A stretch of 64,000 nucleotides of DNA, from assembly GCA_035578155.1 (NCBI GenBank), contig JAPWDM010000001.1, positions 17,028,725-17,092,724 of the forward strand, written 5' to 3'. The position numbers were made by a program, and so were the translations under genes. Below are positions 38,430 through 50,252 of the stretch, in pieces (within the stretch, counting starts at the first letter, position 1; each line of letters opens with the position of its first letter). Origin of the DNA: Brachynemurus nebulosus. Lineage: Eukaryota > Arthropoda > Insecta > Neuroptera > Myrmeleontidae. The notes under the pieces were generated by a model. The model worked only from the letters and a program-made list of their open reading frames with translations. It did no database searches and was not told where the DNA came from.

Positions 38430-38600
38430 TTATGTTAATTAAAATTGACATAGTGTTTGAAAAATTACCAAACTGGATCGGCTGGGAATCGAACCCGAAT
38501 CTCTTGGTTACCAGCCAAGCGCCTTACCAATTAGGCCACCGATCACTTGTTCGAGTGCCACTCCAATTTAGTAATCAATCAAACACAACCTCTCTCTAAT
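38430..38600 (-). repeat. tRNA-related repeat, copy 1 with flanks
   Basis: The sequence from TATGTTAATTAAAATTGACA through the tRNA-like core is repeated at 38774-38869. Duplication of the flank together with the core shows that the tRNA-like sequence is part of a larger repeated unit, as in a tRNA-derived SINE or a segmental copy. Confidence 0.6.
38474..38545 (-). tRNA. tRNA-like sequence, loop anticodon GGT (Thr-type), probably SINE-derived or pseudo
   Basis: The minus strand folds as a cloverleaf. Acceptor bases TGATCGG pair with CCGATCC except the first pair. A D arm with the A-box TGGCCTAATTGG follows, then a 5-bp anticodon stem CTTGG/CCAAG with loop CTGGTAA, and a T arm with the B-box GGTTCGATTCC. 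Two pairs are mismatched (position 1-72 and one T-stem pair). GGT is not a usual eukaryotic threonine anticodon, because AGT is used instead. Together with the duplicated flank this points to a pol III repeat rather than a working tRNA gene. Confidence 0.4.
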
Positions 38601-38773
38601 GCGAGACGCAGTTTTATACTTTTAATTTCAAATGTTATCGAGTGCCTGTGAAACATTATTAGTGTATGGCGAATTTTTATCCGTATTTAAACATACACCA
38701 ATATTCATATGTTCACTCAATGTCCAGCTTTGGCTGATACTTGAACACTCGATGTACTTTGGCAAATGGCCAA

Positions 38774-38869
38774 TTCATTATGTTAATTAAAATTGGCATA
38801 GTGTTTGAAAAATTACCAAACTGGATCGGCTGGGAATCGAACCCGGATCTCTTGGTTACCAGCCAAGCG
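38774..38869 (-). repeat. tRNA-related repeat, truncated copy 2
   Basis: Matches copy 1 from the shared flank to the anticodon arm (ending AGCCAAGCG), then breaks off into a half copy of palindromic MITE D. Confidence 0.7.
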
Positions 38870-38875
38870 TACGTT

Positions 38876-38975
38876 TACCGTACAAAATTGAATATGTTCG
38901 CCTTTTACACGTCGATTGTAGTGCTGAGCACAGTAATTTTTATATGAATTTTTTCTCTGTGTATACATATACCTT
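38876..38975. repeat. Half copy of palindromic MITE D
   Basis: CCGTACAAAATTGAATATGT through GAGCACAGTAATTTTTATAT matches the right half of 26835-27030 and ends in TTTTTTCTCTGTGTA, the mirrored MITE terminus. Confidence 0.75.
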
Positions 38976-41900
38976 CTTTTTATGTAATAAAATTGTATAT
39001 CTGTGGACGTTTTCTTTTCACTTATATTCAAAAGATAAAAAAATTACATTTTGCCAAAATATGACATTAAATATCTCCAGTGAAAATGATACATTTAAAA
39101 TGATTGAAATCAGATGAGAAAATGATGAAGTATAGATATCCATATTATTTACAACATTAGCCACTTATCATCGCGAAATTATTACAAAATGTACTCCAAC
39201 GTGGAAATACGTATATATTTTCATATTAGCCTACAACATAAATTTAAAAACACAATCCATTTTATTTGGATATTTGCCAACGTATCTTAAATATAATACA
39301 ACCATATTGACAGTAAGCAGTTTATCGCTAAATTACTATGAAACTTAATATTTATCTATGAATAAATTTTAGTATTGCAAAATATTTTACTTATTTAAAA
39401 ATATTTTATTTAAAGATACGTATACTGTGGCAAGTTCAATTCTTTTTTATATATCGCACCTCGGCAATAAAACGGCCACATATTTTATGTAAATTCCATG
39501 TATGATATGGCTCCGTGATTTTCGAGGTACAATATATGTGGATATATGAGGAAATAATCATTTTACCGCTTATTATTAATAGTTCGGTTCGGTTTCGATT
39601 AAAAAAACAACAGATAATTTCTATAATTGTTATTTTTGATTTATTAATTACATAATTAAATTCGTGACTAAATTACAAATGAAGAAAGTTAATATAATAA
39701 AATAAAAATATTCTTCCTATTAGTTTTTAAAATCAATAACTACATCGCAAATATTGCAATTATGTATTTATTTTTGCAGGATATAAATACCTACTTTGTA
39801 ACACTCTGAACTGTAAAGAATGTATAATTTCTTGTATAAATTAATATTATTTCAACTATATGTATTTGTTTTTTGTACTAATAATAATCGGTAAATATCA
39901 TATTGATATTAATAATTCTCAATTAATTACATAATATAGGGCGGAGGGGCAAAACGGGGTTCTGAAGAAACCGTTATGATTTTAAGGACTGAAATATGCT
40001 GAATCTTATTATTTTCAGTCGTAATTAAAGTAAAATAATCGAATTTCGAGCTGCCGTAAGAAAAAAAATTTTTTTGCAGGAAAAATGGGATACGCCTTAA
40101 TAATGTAAGATTATAAATATATTCATAAGAAAACGAAGCTACTAAATAATAATATTTTTTTAGGAGTAATTTACGTAAAACGAATCACTATTTATATTAG
40201 TAGTGGATGCAGAGGCGAAAAATAATTATTTTTTTAATTTCTTGCTACATAAAGTTATATTATCAATATTTTTTGTAAATATTGATATAATATATTTATA
40301 ATATATTATAATATAATATATTTATTTGGTTTTCAATATTATCAAATTTGAAAATATAAAATTTTTTACCAAATTTTTGGGGTACCCCATTTTACCCCCC
40401 CCCCTACCAACGTTAACTGTAACATGTATATTCATTGTAACTGTTATCTTTTATCTCTGTTCATATGGCGAAAAAAATTGGCAAAATTGTATGATTCATT
40501 TTGCTTATGGTAGTTAAAGACCAACTGATTTTCTAACGTCCGATGTTCTTTTAACAAATTTTTTTCTCCATAAAATATTTTTTCCTTGGGCCTTCATATA
40601 AACTTTTTAATGTTTTTTTTTTTTTTTAATTTTTTATCAAATATTTACATAAAAAATAATTTAAATTTTAAAATGTCTAATAAAATTTTAATTTAAAATT
40701 GAAATTTATACAAGACCAACTTTAAAATACTTGCACAACTATTTATATAAAACTTTTTAAAACAATTTGATAAAAATTTGATCATTTACCAGAATTAACA
40801 CTCATGTGCAAAATATTATAAAATGAAAAAAAAAAGAGAAGATTTAATTTTGATACTCCTACAGAATTGTACGGTAATGCAGCATGATAAGAACCTTTTC
40901 ATTTTAGATAATGACTAAAACTGAATATTGTGTGTGTTGTGTTGTATTAACATGATAGATGATATTATTTTTAAAAAAAAATCATATTACTGCTAAAGCT
41001 ACTAACTTAAAAAAAATATGTTTGTTTCTCTTTCTTTTCAAAATAATGCATAATACCATACCATAAAGTCCACAACACAAGACATTTCAAGAATCGCACG
41101 CCAGATTACGCTTGGAGCTTATTTTAAAGCACCAACTATTTTTAACCAAACCTACCTACCAAACCAACCTACTTTTAATGCATTATAAGTATAATAAATT
41201 CCAATATAACCATTCACTAAATAAAACATTTTGTAATTTTATGAGCTTAATCGGTCAAACCAGAGTTTCTGGTATTTAGAGCCCTTAAAGGATTACCAGA
41301 CTCTCTCGCTGTCTGCTAACTTTTTTACGTCAATACCGCAATACATACAAATGAAGTTATATTAATTGTTGTGAGTTTTACTTTGTGGAAATTCATTTGG
41401 TTTCATTTACTTAAGAAGTTATACTACTTTAGAATTACAATTTTTTTTTTTTTTTTTTTTGAGATTTGATGCATAATTGTACAGTTGCTGGTAAAATAAT
41501 TGTCTCACTAATGACACAATAATTAATACTATATTTTTTTTTTAAATTCCATCCATATTTATAAAATATTACTTTATTTTTTGCAATTTATAAACAATTT
41601 CAAATGAGATTACCCAAGGATTATTATAATTTTTTCCACCGATGTACCAAATATTTTGTCTATAACTGTAAACACACAAGTACAATATCTGTACATTTAT
41701 ATTTGTTTAACAATCATCAACATACTTTAATGGCAATAATTTATATTAATTAAACAGAAAAAAATAATTTTTCTGAAAAAAAATCTTTTTCCACATCTGT
41801 GTTCTGCAGTTTGACATGTACTTGACAGACAGCATATGCATCACACAAATATGTATGTACATTGTACAGATGACAATGTTAAATATGCATACAAAGGTCT

Positions 41901-44900
41901 TTCTTTATAAATTTACAATTTTTTTAAATGTCACTACTATTAAATTTACGTAAAATATAAATAAATAAATAATTATGCATTTTATATAAATTTCTATTTA
42001 TAAAATTATTGATAAAGCAAATAATTAACTGGCAACATGCTGTCTAGGAATCTACTGGAAGTTAAATTTTATAATTATAGTCTTAATTATGTATTAGTTA
42101 GAGATCAAATTTCTACAGAAGTGACATTTCTAGTTAAAGATAAGAGTATATTACACCATGTGAAAACATAATCATAAAATTTTCAAATTAATTTAAATCC
42201 GAAAATAGTAAGTAATCAAACCATTGTGTATATATAAAATGGATTATCTTTTTCTTACTTCAGAATTCCTTCAGATAGGTACAATTTGTCAAAGCCCTTA
42301 AATAAACTATTTAAAAAACCGAACAGGACTTTTGCTTTTTCTTAAAACACAAAAATTGTGCAAAAGCAAATTTTCCTTGAGGCGGTATTTCCATGTTATG
42401 ATTAAAAACTTTCCGTTTTTTTTTTTTTTTAAATATTATTTTAAACGTAAAATGTATTGAGATGTATTGTGAAAATTGTAGACCGAAATTCAAATTACTT
42501 ACGAAGTTATAGTATTTAAAAGAGCGTATAGCATATAGTGTTAGCACTCCAAGAAAATGATACTTATGAAGAAGCGGAAGGATTATTCTATAAATCAGGT
42601 ATAGCTAATGTCTGTAAGTATCAGGGAACGGAACACATTGGCCCCTAACAGTGCTGGAGTACATAATATTTTTAAGGGGTATCAAAATTTTTTCTATTTT
42701 GTGGAAAATATATCATTTCTGACCTAGATATACATAAAGTTATAAAATAAAATGCAAATAGCAATAAAATTAATTTCTAAAACAGTATTAAAAATATTTT
42801 TTTTCGTTTATGACAGAAGTAAAAAAATTTATAATCCCCAGTCCAAAATATTGTACACCGCGACTCTGTTATGGATCATTTTGTTCAATGTTTAGTAAGT
42901 ATATATTTTTTATGAAAATATTTTTTCGTAATTATGATATATTTTATGAAAAATTTGTTAATAAAACTTTAAGCAAGTTTTTCTAGAAACGACATTCTTC
43001 CGACTGGTGGGCAGTAGAGACAAAATTCTAATCAACCGATCGAGTTATAATTTTAATACGTCCTTCTACACATCAGTGGTTATTGTTCGAACTAAAATCA
43101 TTTATAAATGTATTAATTATAAATGTATATAGGTAGTAATACAAAAATACTTTCTTTTTCTTCTCGATTTTCAAAAAAAAAAATCACGATTTTTGAAATT
43201 TTTGAAAGTCCACCATTTTGTTATTTATTAACATTTAAATGTTTAATCCTAGTTCGGACGATAGGAACAACTTTATAAAACAAGAATATGATTGATTTTT
43301 TTCATGTTCAATCATTAAAAATGGTGATCTACTACCCACCACCCACTCATGTTTTTTTTTGGAAGTCCACTTTAACCTAAAAAAACATAAGCAAAGCATT
43401 TGAAAAAATTGTATTTTTATACAGAAAAAAATTCTGAAATTAGCTTTAAATTCTACACGTCACATATTATGGGCGCAAGCCAAAAAGAACTTTTTTACCA
43501 ACATCTGCATTTATCTTTGTCTATATTATTAATAAATATACGTTTATTCACTCGCTCCTTTAAAAACATAATTACTTTGTTTGGTTGGTGACTCCGTAAA
43601 TAATACAATTTTTGTTCCCATCACCTAAGTTTCTGGAGGTCTTTTGAGCTCGCGTTCATAATTAAATTAAATACTTACTTTGAAGATTTGGATTTTGCTT
43701 TTGTATTTTCATAAGCAAATTCAATAGCCAAATTTAAAAGGCGCTTAATTTCAAGAGGTAATCAGGAAAGTGAGATAAAAAATTTTCAGTAGTATCTCGC
43801 ATAGGAAAACACAACTACTACGATGTGTTTTTTTATTCTTTTTTTTTTGGGGGGGGGGGGAGTACCTACTTAAAAACTGCCCTCCACACTTATCATCAAA
43901 CTGATTGCTCAGTAACTGCACTTTCCTAGTAAAGCCCAGTGAAGCCCATATAATTATGTATTTGTGAGATCCTTATTACATATTTTTTTTTTAAATATTT
44001 TCACAAATAGAGAAGAAATAAAGGACATGATTTTAAACTTTAATTCCCTTCTATTATACATTTATTAAAAAATAAAAAAAAAAAGCTTGAAAAGGTTAAA
44101 ATCGACATAATGAAAATTCATTATTCATAAACGTATCACACGTTCCACCGAAAAAAGGTCTAATTTTCTTTTTTTATTGCATTCCTCATCTCATAATTTA
44201 CTACCACTCACATTCTCTCCTCGTACTTCATAGCAACATACAGAAAAATACCAGCCAACCCTCTTTTAAAATTGTTAACCCTCATTTAAAAAAAAAAATT
44301 CGTATAAAAAAAGTTATAAATTATTAAATGTTGGTACGTATATAGAAAAGATGTCTAGAAAAATTAGAATAATGACAAAACAGAGAAAAAATTCTATTAA
44401 ATACGTGGAACATATATCAAAATAAAATAAACGACAAATACAAAAATCTGTTTCGAACGTCATAATAAAGAATGATTTGGTTTGGCCCTGGTTTATGTAT
44501 AAGCGGTCAATAACAAAAAATGATCAGTATTTCAAAGCATGTTTGAATATAATAATTTTTTCCCGATAGTGAACTTATCAAGTCAACCACGGCATGAATT
44601 TTAATGGAAAATATTTTTTTATATTAAATGACTTTATTATAAAAAAGTATATTGAGAGATCCAATATTATAATTATGTGCTTAATGTTATTGTTGTGTAT
44701 AATATATTTGATGATTTAAAAAAAAAAAATGGAAAGAATTTTATTTTATTCTTTGTTGAATAATAGAAATGATTATTTATTCAATAGTATCCACATAAAA
44801 TATTAATAATTTAAAAGAGCTGCACCTTTTTGATTAGAGTAAAATGTAGGGACACTTTAGGATTGAGACAATTAAAGTGATATACAACTTTAGCACCTTT

Positions 44901-45517
44901 TTTGCATTAATTAAAATGAAAGCGTGCTTTTTTAGATTTTTTAAATGATATTTTATAATTTTAAAATCATGAGTGTATACGAATAAATTTCTAATTTTGG
45001 CTTTGTCACTTTTAACATCTTTTCTAAGGGTCAATACACAAAAACACACAAGATTATTTACAATTACGAAACCATTAAAAAAGATTTATTTTAAAATGTT
45101 ACATAATTCCAAAAGAGTGTTTTTCTTATATAATGAAGGTGAATGTACTTGATAAAATTAATGTTATAAATTAATTTTATAATTTTACGACATTTACATA
45201 CATTTTGATAACATTTATTTATTTTACTTTAAAGGCTTAACTATAGTAGTTATGGATTAACACTATTCCATGTGCAGTTCTCGATATCCGAAATTATTAA
45301 GGTACCTGTGTTATTAGTCTGTAATACAAAAACTCTTGATTTTTTTGTAATATTCTCATCGAAGAAAGATGATCTATAAATGACACAAGTTTAAAAAATT
45401 TTCTAAGAAAATGTCTTTTACGATATAGCCACCTTAAAGAAAAATGATAAACCTTTTTAAACGGTGAAATTTTGCAAAGCAAAAAAAAAATAGAGTCTCG
45501 TTTTGGTTTATACTATA
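38976..45517. other. Long AT-rich non-coding region
   Basis: About 6.5 kb without a recognised gene or element end. It has many homopolymer runs, including poly-C near 40398, poly-T near 41445 and poly-G at about 43850-43861. Open frames are short, scattered on both strands and match AT-driven chance. Intron or intergenic DNA of a gene outside the window cannot be excluded. Confidence 0.5.
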
Positions 45518-46271
45518 CTAGCGTTTACTCGCGGCTTCGTCCGCGTTGCAGTAGAAGGACTGAGCGGGTTTTCAGCATACACTACGTCCTTAGAAGTATG
45601 TGAACATCTTGACCCAAAGGGTGCCCATACTTTTGACATGGCAGTGTACCACAACATTAAATCACCACCACCACGTCAAAAGTGTGGGTACACCTTGAAT
45701 TACGGTGTGTCCATACTTTTGACGATGTAATATGTGCTGGAACCCGCTGAGCACTTCCACTCATGGCTTTTGAAATTATGACATCTAGTTAAAACGTATA
45801 AAATATACTTTCATCGTGTCGCTATTAATTTCACATTTATAATATTAGTTAGGATAAGGATTAGGATTTATATGTTAAAGGTTAAATAATGAATTTTTAA
45901 CAATTTTAAAATCACCAGCATACCATACCATACCAGTTTCCATATTTCTAATTGTAAAAATGACGGACTTCCATTTAAAGTTTCTTCCCCTGTTTTTACC
46001 GCCTAAGCGATGAATTTTTAAAAGCACTGAAACTTTTGACTTCGAACCAGTAACCTAACACCAATTTCTATATTTTTCACTAAAAAAATTACAGATTTCT
46101 CTGAAAATTTTCATCCCTTATTTTACCCCCTTAGGGGGTGAATTCCCAAAAATCTCTTTTAAGTGCTCACCTACATTATATAAGAAATCCCTGTTCAAAA
46201 TTTCACGATTCTAGACCCAGCGGTTTAGGCGGTTCGCTAATCAGTCAGCTTTATTTTATTATTATTAAATA
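45518..46271 (+). repeat. Interspersed element with GCGGCTTCGTCCGCG head
   Basis: It starts ACTAGCGTTTACTCGCGGCT followed by TCGTCCGCG and ends around CCAGCGGTTTAGGCGGTTCG followed by AGCTTTATTTTATTATTATT. This head and tail pair is familiar from abundant insect interspersed repeats of retroposon type; exact class not certain. It is interrupted by a small MITE at 45617-45694 and has no long coding frame. Confidence 0.55.
45617..45694. mobile_element. Small inverted-repeat MITE H, copy 1
   Basis: GGGTGCCCATACTTTTGAC is mirrored by GTCAAAAGTGTGGGTACACC around the core GGCAGTGTACCACAACATTAA. The same core and ends recur at 62353-62489. Confidence 0.65.
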
Positions 46272-46493
46272 TTTAGCAAAACTTGAAATAATATCGCGTC
46301 AAAATAATGTTTAAAAGTAATTAAAAGACAATAGTAATAAATTTATTGAGATAACTGTAAATAAATCTTAATCTAATGTTAAAATATTTATTAACAAATA
46401 ATACTGCTTAGTAGAAAATTGGACACCTGTTGTTTTGTCTTCAAATCTATTTTTTTGTAATTAAAGAAAATTTTAATAACTATATATATATAA
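46272..46493 (+). repeat. Dispersed repeat I, copy outside the palindrome
   Basis: Contains AATATCGCGTCAAAATAATG and AACAAATAATACTGCTTAGT. Homologous segments lie within both arms of the 49-60 kb palindrome (51705-51925 and, inverted, about 57345-57540), differing by roughly one base in ten. Confidence 0.75.
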
Positions 46494-48224
46494 GCTCAGG
46501 AAGGCTCACAATTCATGAATTTCAAACCTTTCGATGCTTGCTAAAGTTACAGTTAAATTCACATCGTTTTAAATGGCTATAAACAGTAACAAATTATTAC
46601 ATTAAAATAATCGTATTATTATTTATTATAAGAATACGCAAATTCATAATGAAAAAATATATTTCTCGATATTTTTTCTGAAAAATATTAGAATCCTTAC
46701 AAATGTATATAGTGATAAATTCATATGAAGGTATTAAAATAATCTGAAATGACAATTTAATGACAACTATCACTCACAAAGATTTCCTTTCAATATTTTG
46801 TAGCTTACCCGAAATTCTTCATTTAAATAACTCATGTGTTCAATGTCAGCCAGGTGATATCAAGTTTAAAGAGCGGGACATACGTACCTAGAACAAAAAT
46901 TGTAATGAATAACTAATTTTTATTAAAAACTATAGAAAGTTTAATTATTTACGGAAATAGTGCTATTAGTAATATTTTCTACTTTAAAAAGAAAAACTTT
47001 CTGCTGCTCTCCTTTGATTGTGTTCATTGTTCGGTAACTCCTTATCAAAATTTTTTAAGAAATTACATTTGTTTATCTGTGGGCGCGAGTATATTATTAA
47101 TTTTCAAAATTTTTGTGTTAAAATTTGACTTTTCTTTCAAGTACTTATATCAGAATTATAAAAGATTTATTGGTATTTAGATTTACATATATAACTATCT
47201 AATGGTGTAAATACAATTTTTTTTAATTCCATACACTAAAATGAAAACTACATTATCCGAGGGAATGTCACATAGATTCCTCGTATTTGTAACATACTTC
47301 AAAATTTATCGAACAAAAATTTAGATAGAATTATCCAATTTTCAAGACAAAAAAACTATTTTAACATCTTTTTGAAACATCATGTTAAACAATATGATTT
47401 GGGCATAATTTGAAAAAATGTTAATTCCCTTTCTTTCCCGCGTCCCCCTCAAAATGTGTTGGAGTGCAGAGGTAATTTTATACCGTCATATAATTTACTT
47501 AACCAAATAAGCTTGCAATATTAAAGCAATTATTCAAAACAAAAAAAAAAAATCACTTTAAAAACTTTAATATAGATACACTCTTTTATAAGTTTAATTT
47601 TCATCCATTTACATACATTTAAAATATCTGTACAAAAATTTGGATGTAATTTTTAATATGTCGCACCGCGTGTATTTTGAAAATGAATAATGATGTGTGT
47701 TTCATTTTTTGTTGAAAATATTAACTACAAAAATAATTTTGAATTTCTTTGAAATAGGATACATGTTGCTTTTAAAAACTATAAACATAAACATACGTTG
47801 TATGTATTTTATTCATTTTTTTTTTAGAGTGTACTGTAAATGAGACGTAAAATATCTGACCAAAAATAACTTTTAATTGCCGCTAAAAATAAATTAAAAT
47901 AATTTTTTACAAATAGGAACACATTTTTTTGTGCTTATGCATATTCGTGAACATGAATGAAATATTATTAAATCATTTTTTTTATTTTTAACTAAAAATT
48001 CGTTAACCAATTTTTTTTTTTTTTGAAATATCGATTTTTTCGATAATGAATAATTTAAAGAAAAAGTGAAAAAATGTGACCAAGATTAATGAACTTAATA
48101 AAAGCCAACTAATTATCATAAACTAATCAAATAAGTATGCATATATGAACATAATAACAATATTGACCCTTTGGTATTTTAATGTCAGATAAGAGATAAG
48201 TTTGCATTCTTTAATTTCGCATAT
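46494..48224. other. AT-rich non-coding DNA
   Basis: No gene or element end recognised. Confidence 0.5.
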
Positions 48225-48612
48225 TTAACCCTAGAATCATACGTTGGTCTACGAGTCAAGTTAATCATACATTGGCGTCATTTTGACGAATGGACTTTTT
48301 ACGGGGAGTTTTAGAGTTTACTTGCAAAAAACATTTTTTTACATAACAATACTACAAAAGCGAACAAAATATTTAAAAAAATTGGATTTGGAAAAATTTC
48401 TTAATATAAATATTTATTAATTTTTTTAATCTTTTTATCAAAGCATATTTTCATTATAAAAATTAAAAAATTCATAAATACATCAATTGTATCATAAAAC
48501 ATGTCTTTCAAATAATTAATTTATGAACTATTATGAGTCAGTGGACATGTGTGACTTTACAGAATGTGAAATTTCTCAGTCATAAATATTCCCATACATA
48601 TGTAGGGGAGAG

Positions 48613-49008
48613 CGAGGCTATACCGTACAGCGAGGCTAAACCGTACACCCATTTTTCGTGTCTAGATTTCAAGCTAGACAAGTCCAATCGTTGTCGCAAC
48701 CTAGCACCTGACCGCGGAAAATCACAGGATTGAGTTCGTTCTGCTGTGCGTATAAATGCCAATATGACGGTGAAAAAACTTGTTTTTATTATTTCTCTTA
48801 TAATTTTGGGGCACTGCCAAATAAGAATTGGGTGGAGAACCTTTACTTATGAGCTAATAGCGATAAGATCATGAGAAACTACTTTTCTTAAGCTCTCTCT
48901 TGATCACTAGTGAAGACTAGTTAGGCGACGGGATTTGAGGTTAGGTTATGAAACTCCCACAAGATACAGGATGGGGCTAAACCGTACAGAAGTGTACGAC
49001 TTAGCCCC
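48613..49008. repeat. Left subterminal motif cluster with hairpin
   Basis: GAGGCTATACCGTAC and GAGGCTAAACCGTAC occur in tandem at 48614-48646. At 48973-49008, GGGGCTAAACCGTACA is followed after a short loop by TGTACGACTTAGCCCC, forming a hairpin. These are candidate transposase-binding sites. Confidence 0.65.
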
Positions 49009-49054
49009 AAATGGTTTAATATGGCAGTAGTAGGTTTTGGAGAGTTTGGGATAC

Positions 49055-49140
49055 ACCTTCCCACCTGCCGACTTTTTGAGTGACCTCGGCAGGTGGTAAA
49101 ACTACCGAGGCGGTTCTAGAAGCCTCCGGCGGTGGGTGGA
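49055..49140. repeat. GC-rich multi-hairpin at the outer end of the left arm
   Basis: CCACCTGCCGA at 49061-49071 pairs perfectly with TCGGCAGGTGG at 49086-49096. CCGAGGC at 49105 pairs with GCCTCCGG ending near 49129 around TTCTAGAA. Outer CCCACC and GGTGGG words could form an alternative enclosing stem. The GC content is striking against the AT-rich surroundings. The layout recalls the hairpin telomeres of linear single-stranded DNA viruses, which is analogy only. The mirrored copy is at about 59858-59945. Confidence 0.7.
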
Positions 49141-49150
49141 GCAAAATTTT

Positions 49151-49530
49151 TGTCCAACCTAAGTGAACCCAGCGGAACTTGATCCAACCTAACGACATCT
49201 AGTGAAATTTTGTCCAACCTAAGTGAACCCAGCGGAACTTGATCCAACCTAACAGAACCTAAGGAAACTTGGTGTAACCTAACAAATATTTTCTAACCTA
49301 AGAATTCCCTAATAGATGGCGCAGCCACCTTCGAGCCCTGTAAATTCCCTAATAGATGGCGCAGCCACTTTTGAGATTTGTAAATTCACAGCTAGATGGC
49401 GCTCGTAGTCTGGATTCCTGTGTGTAAGTTTGAAAAATTGTCAACAGGTGGCGCAGTCACCTTTGATAGCGTCGTTAGTCTGAACCACCGCGAATTCTGC
49501 ACCTAGATTCAAAATTCCATGAAAAGGTGG
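49151..49530 (+). repeat. Iteron-like direct repeats in the left arm
   Basis: Two copies of TCCAACCTAAGTGAACCCAG followed by CGGAACTTGATCCAACCTAAC lie 60 bp apart. After them come degenerate units around AATAGATGGCGCAGCCAC near 49311, 49350, 49388 and 49446. Repeated sites of this kind could bind a replication or transcription protein. The right arm has the same array inverted. Confidence 0.65.
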
Positions 49531-49596
49531 CGTTGCTTTCATAATTTTATAATATTTTTATCCGAAAACGGGTTTAAACTTGTATAAATTGTCAGC

Positions 49597-49760
49597 TGAC
49601 GTCACTAAAGGTAAACTGATATCAAATAGCGAAGATTTCTGTCTAATATGCTAAAATGGAGCAGCAGGTTTTAACCTGTATGGCTACATAAAGTGTGACA
49701 GCTGACGTCACCATACTATTTTTTCTGCTATAAAAAGGACGCGACAGAATTTCATCAGTT
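49597..49760 (+). promoter_or_regulatory. Strong promoter of the left 132-residue gene
   Basis: TATAAAAAGG at 49729-49738 is followed by the arthropod initiator TCAGTT at 49755-49760, placing +1 at about 49757, 28 bases from the TATA start. Two CAGCTGACGTCAC elements upstream (TGACGTCA at 49597 and 49703) contain the consensus CRE/ATF site. Confidence 0.8.
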
Positions 49761-49853
49761 ACAATTTTGTTCGAAACTTTAGTGAAAAAAACATTAAACC
49801 TTATTGTTGTGAATTTTCAATTGTTGTGTGTTAAGAGTTAATTGTCGCCAACA

Positions 49854-50252
49854 ATGGAATCCATTACTGCTGGTGCTTCATCTGGAAACAGAGACTTAAT
49901 TCAAAAAATGGCTGGAAATTTTGTGGATGAATTGAATCATCTTGGCGCTGTTAAACGATGGATTAAACTTTCTGATATGGAAATTGGAAAAGTATATAAA
50001 ATAATGGGCGCAAGTCAATTGCCGTCAAAATTCGATTCATCGAAAATGAAGATAATATTGGAATTGGAAATTGGATACATTTCGTTACCAGCGAGATTTG
50101 ACAATTTGAACGAGCAGATGCTGGCATGGCTGCAAAGCAATCCAAAATTGGGTATCATAAATAATGGACCAATCGGACTAACTCATAAACTGGAATTCAG
50201 AAAAACGTTGGATCTTCTTGAAATCGCAATTCAAAACGTTGGATCTTCTTGA
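49854..50252 (+). CDS. 132-residue intronless protein, left-arm copy
   Basis: The ATG at 49854 follows CCAACA; the frame opens 12 bases earlier only with TTG. The protein starts MESITAGASSG, has a helical N-terminus and then a conserved-looking central block at residues 35-85 (KRWIKLSDMEIGKVYKI, then SLPARFD). That block resembles, from memory, small arthropod proteins that recur in virus-like and transposon-like loci; this is a weak recognition and no function is claimed. The right-arm copy is nearly identical to residue 114, after which they differ. Here a duplicated AAAACGTTGGATCTTCTTGA has altered the last 15 residues. A TATA/initiator promoter precedes it. Confidence 0.65.
   Translation: MESITAGASSGNRDLIQKMAGNFVDELNHLGAVKRWIKLSDMEIGKVYKIMGASQLPSKFDSSKMKIILELEIGYISLPARFDNLNEQMLAWLQSNPKLGIINNGPIGLTHKLEFRKTLDLLEIAIQNVGSS

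Noticed and set aside
38822..38869. Second tRNA gene
   Set aside because: Only the 3' half is present before the sequence breaks into another repeat.
49016..49198. Open frame shared by both arms across the hairpins (mirror at 59801-60001)
   Set aside because: It reads through stem-loops and AACCTAA-type repeats; conservation between arms is explained by the palindrome.
49151..49320. Telomeric repeat array
   Set aside because: AACCTAA words are present, but they are spaced and embedded in unrelated sequence, not tandem TTAGG.
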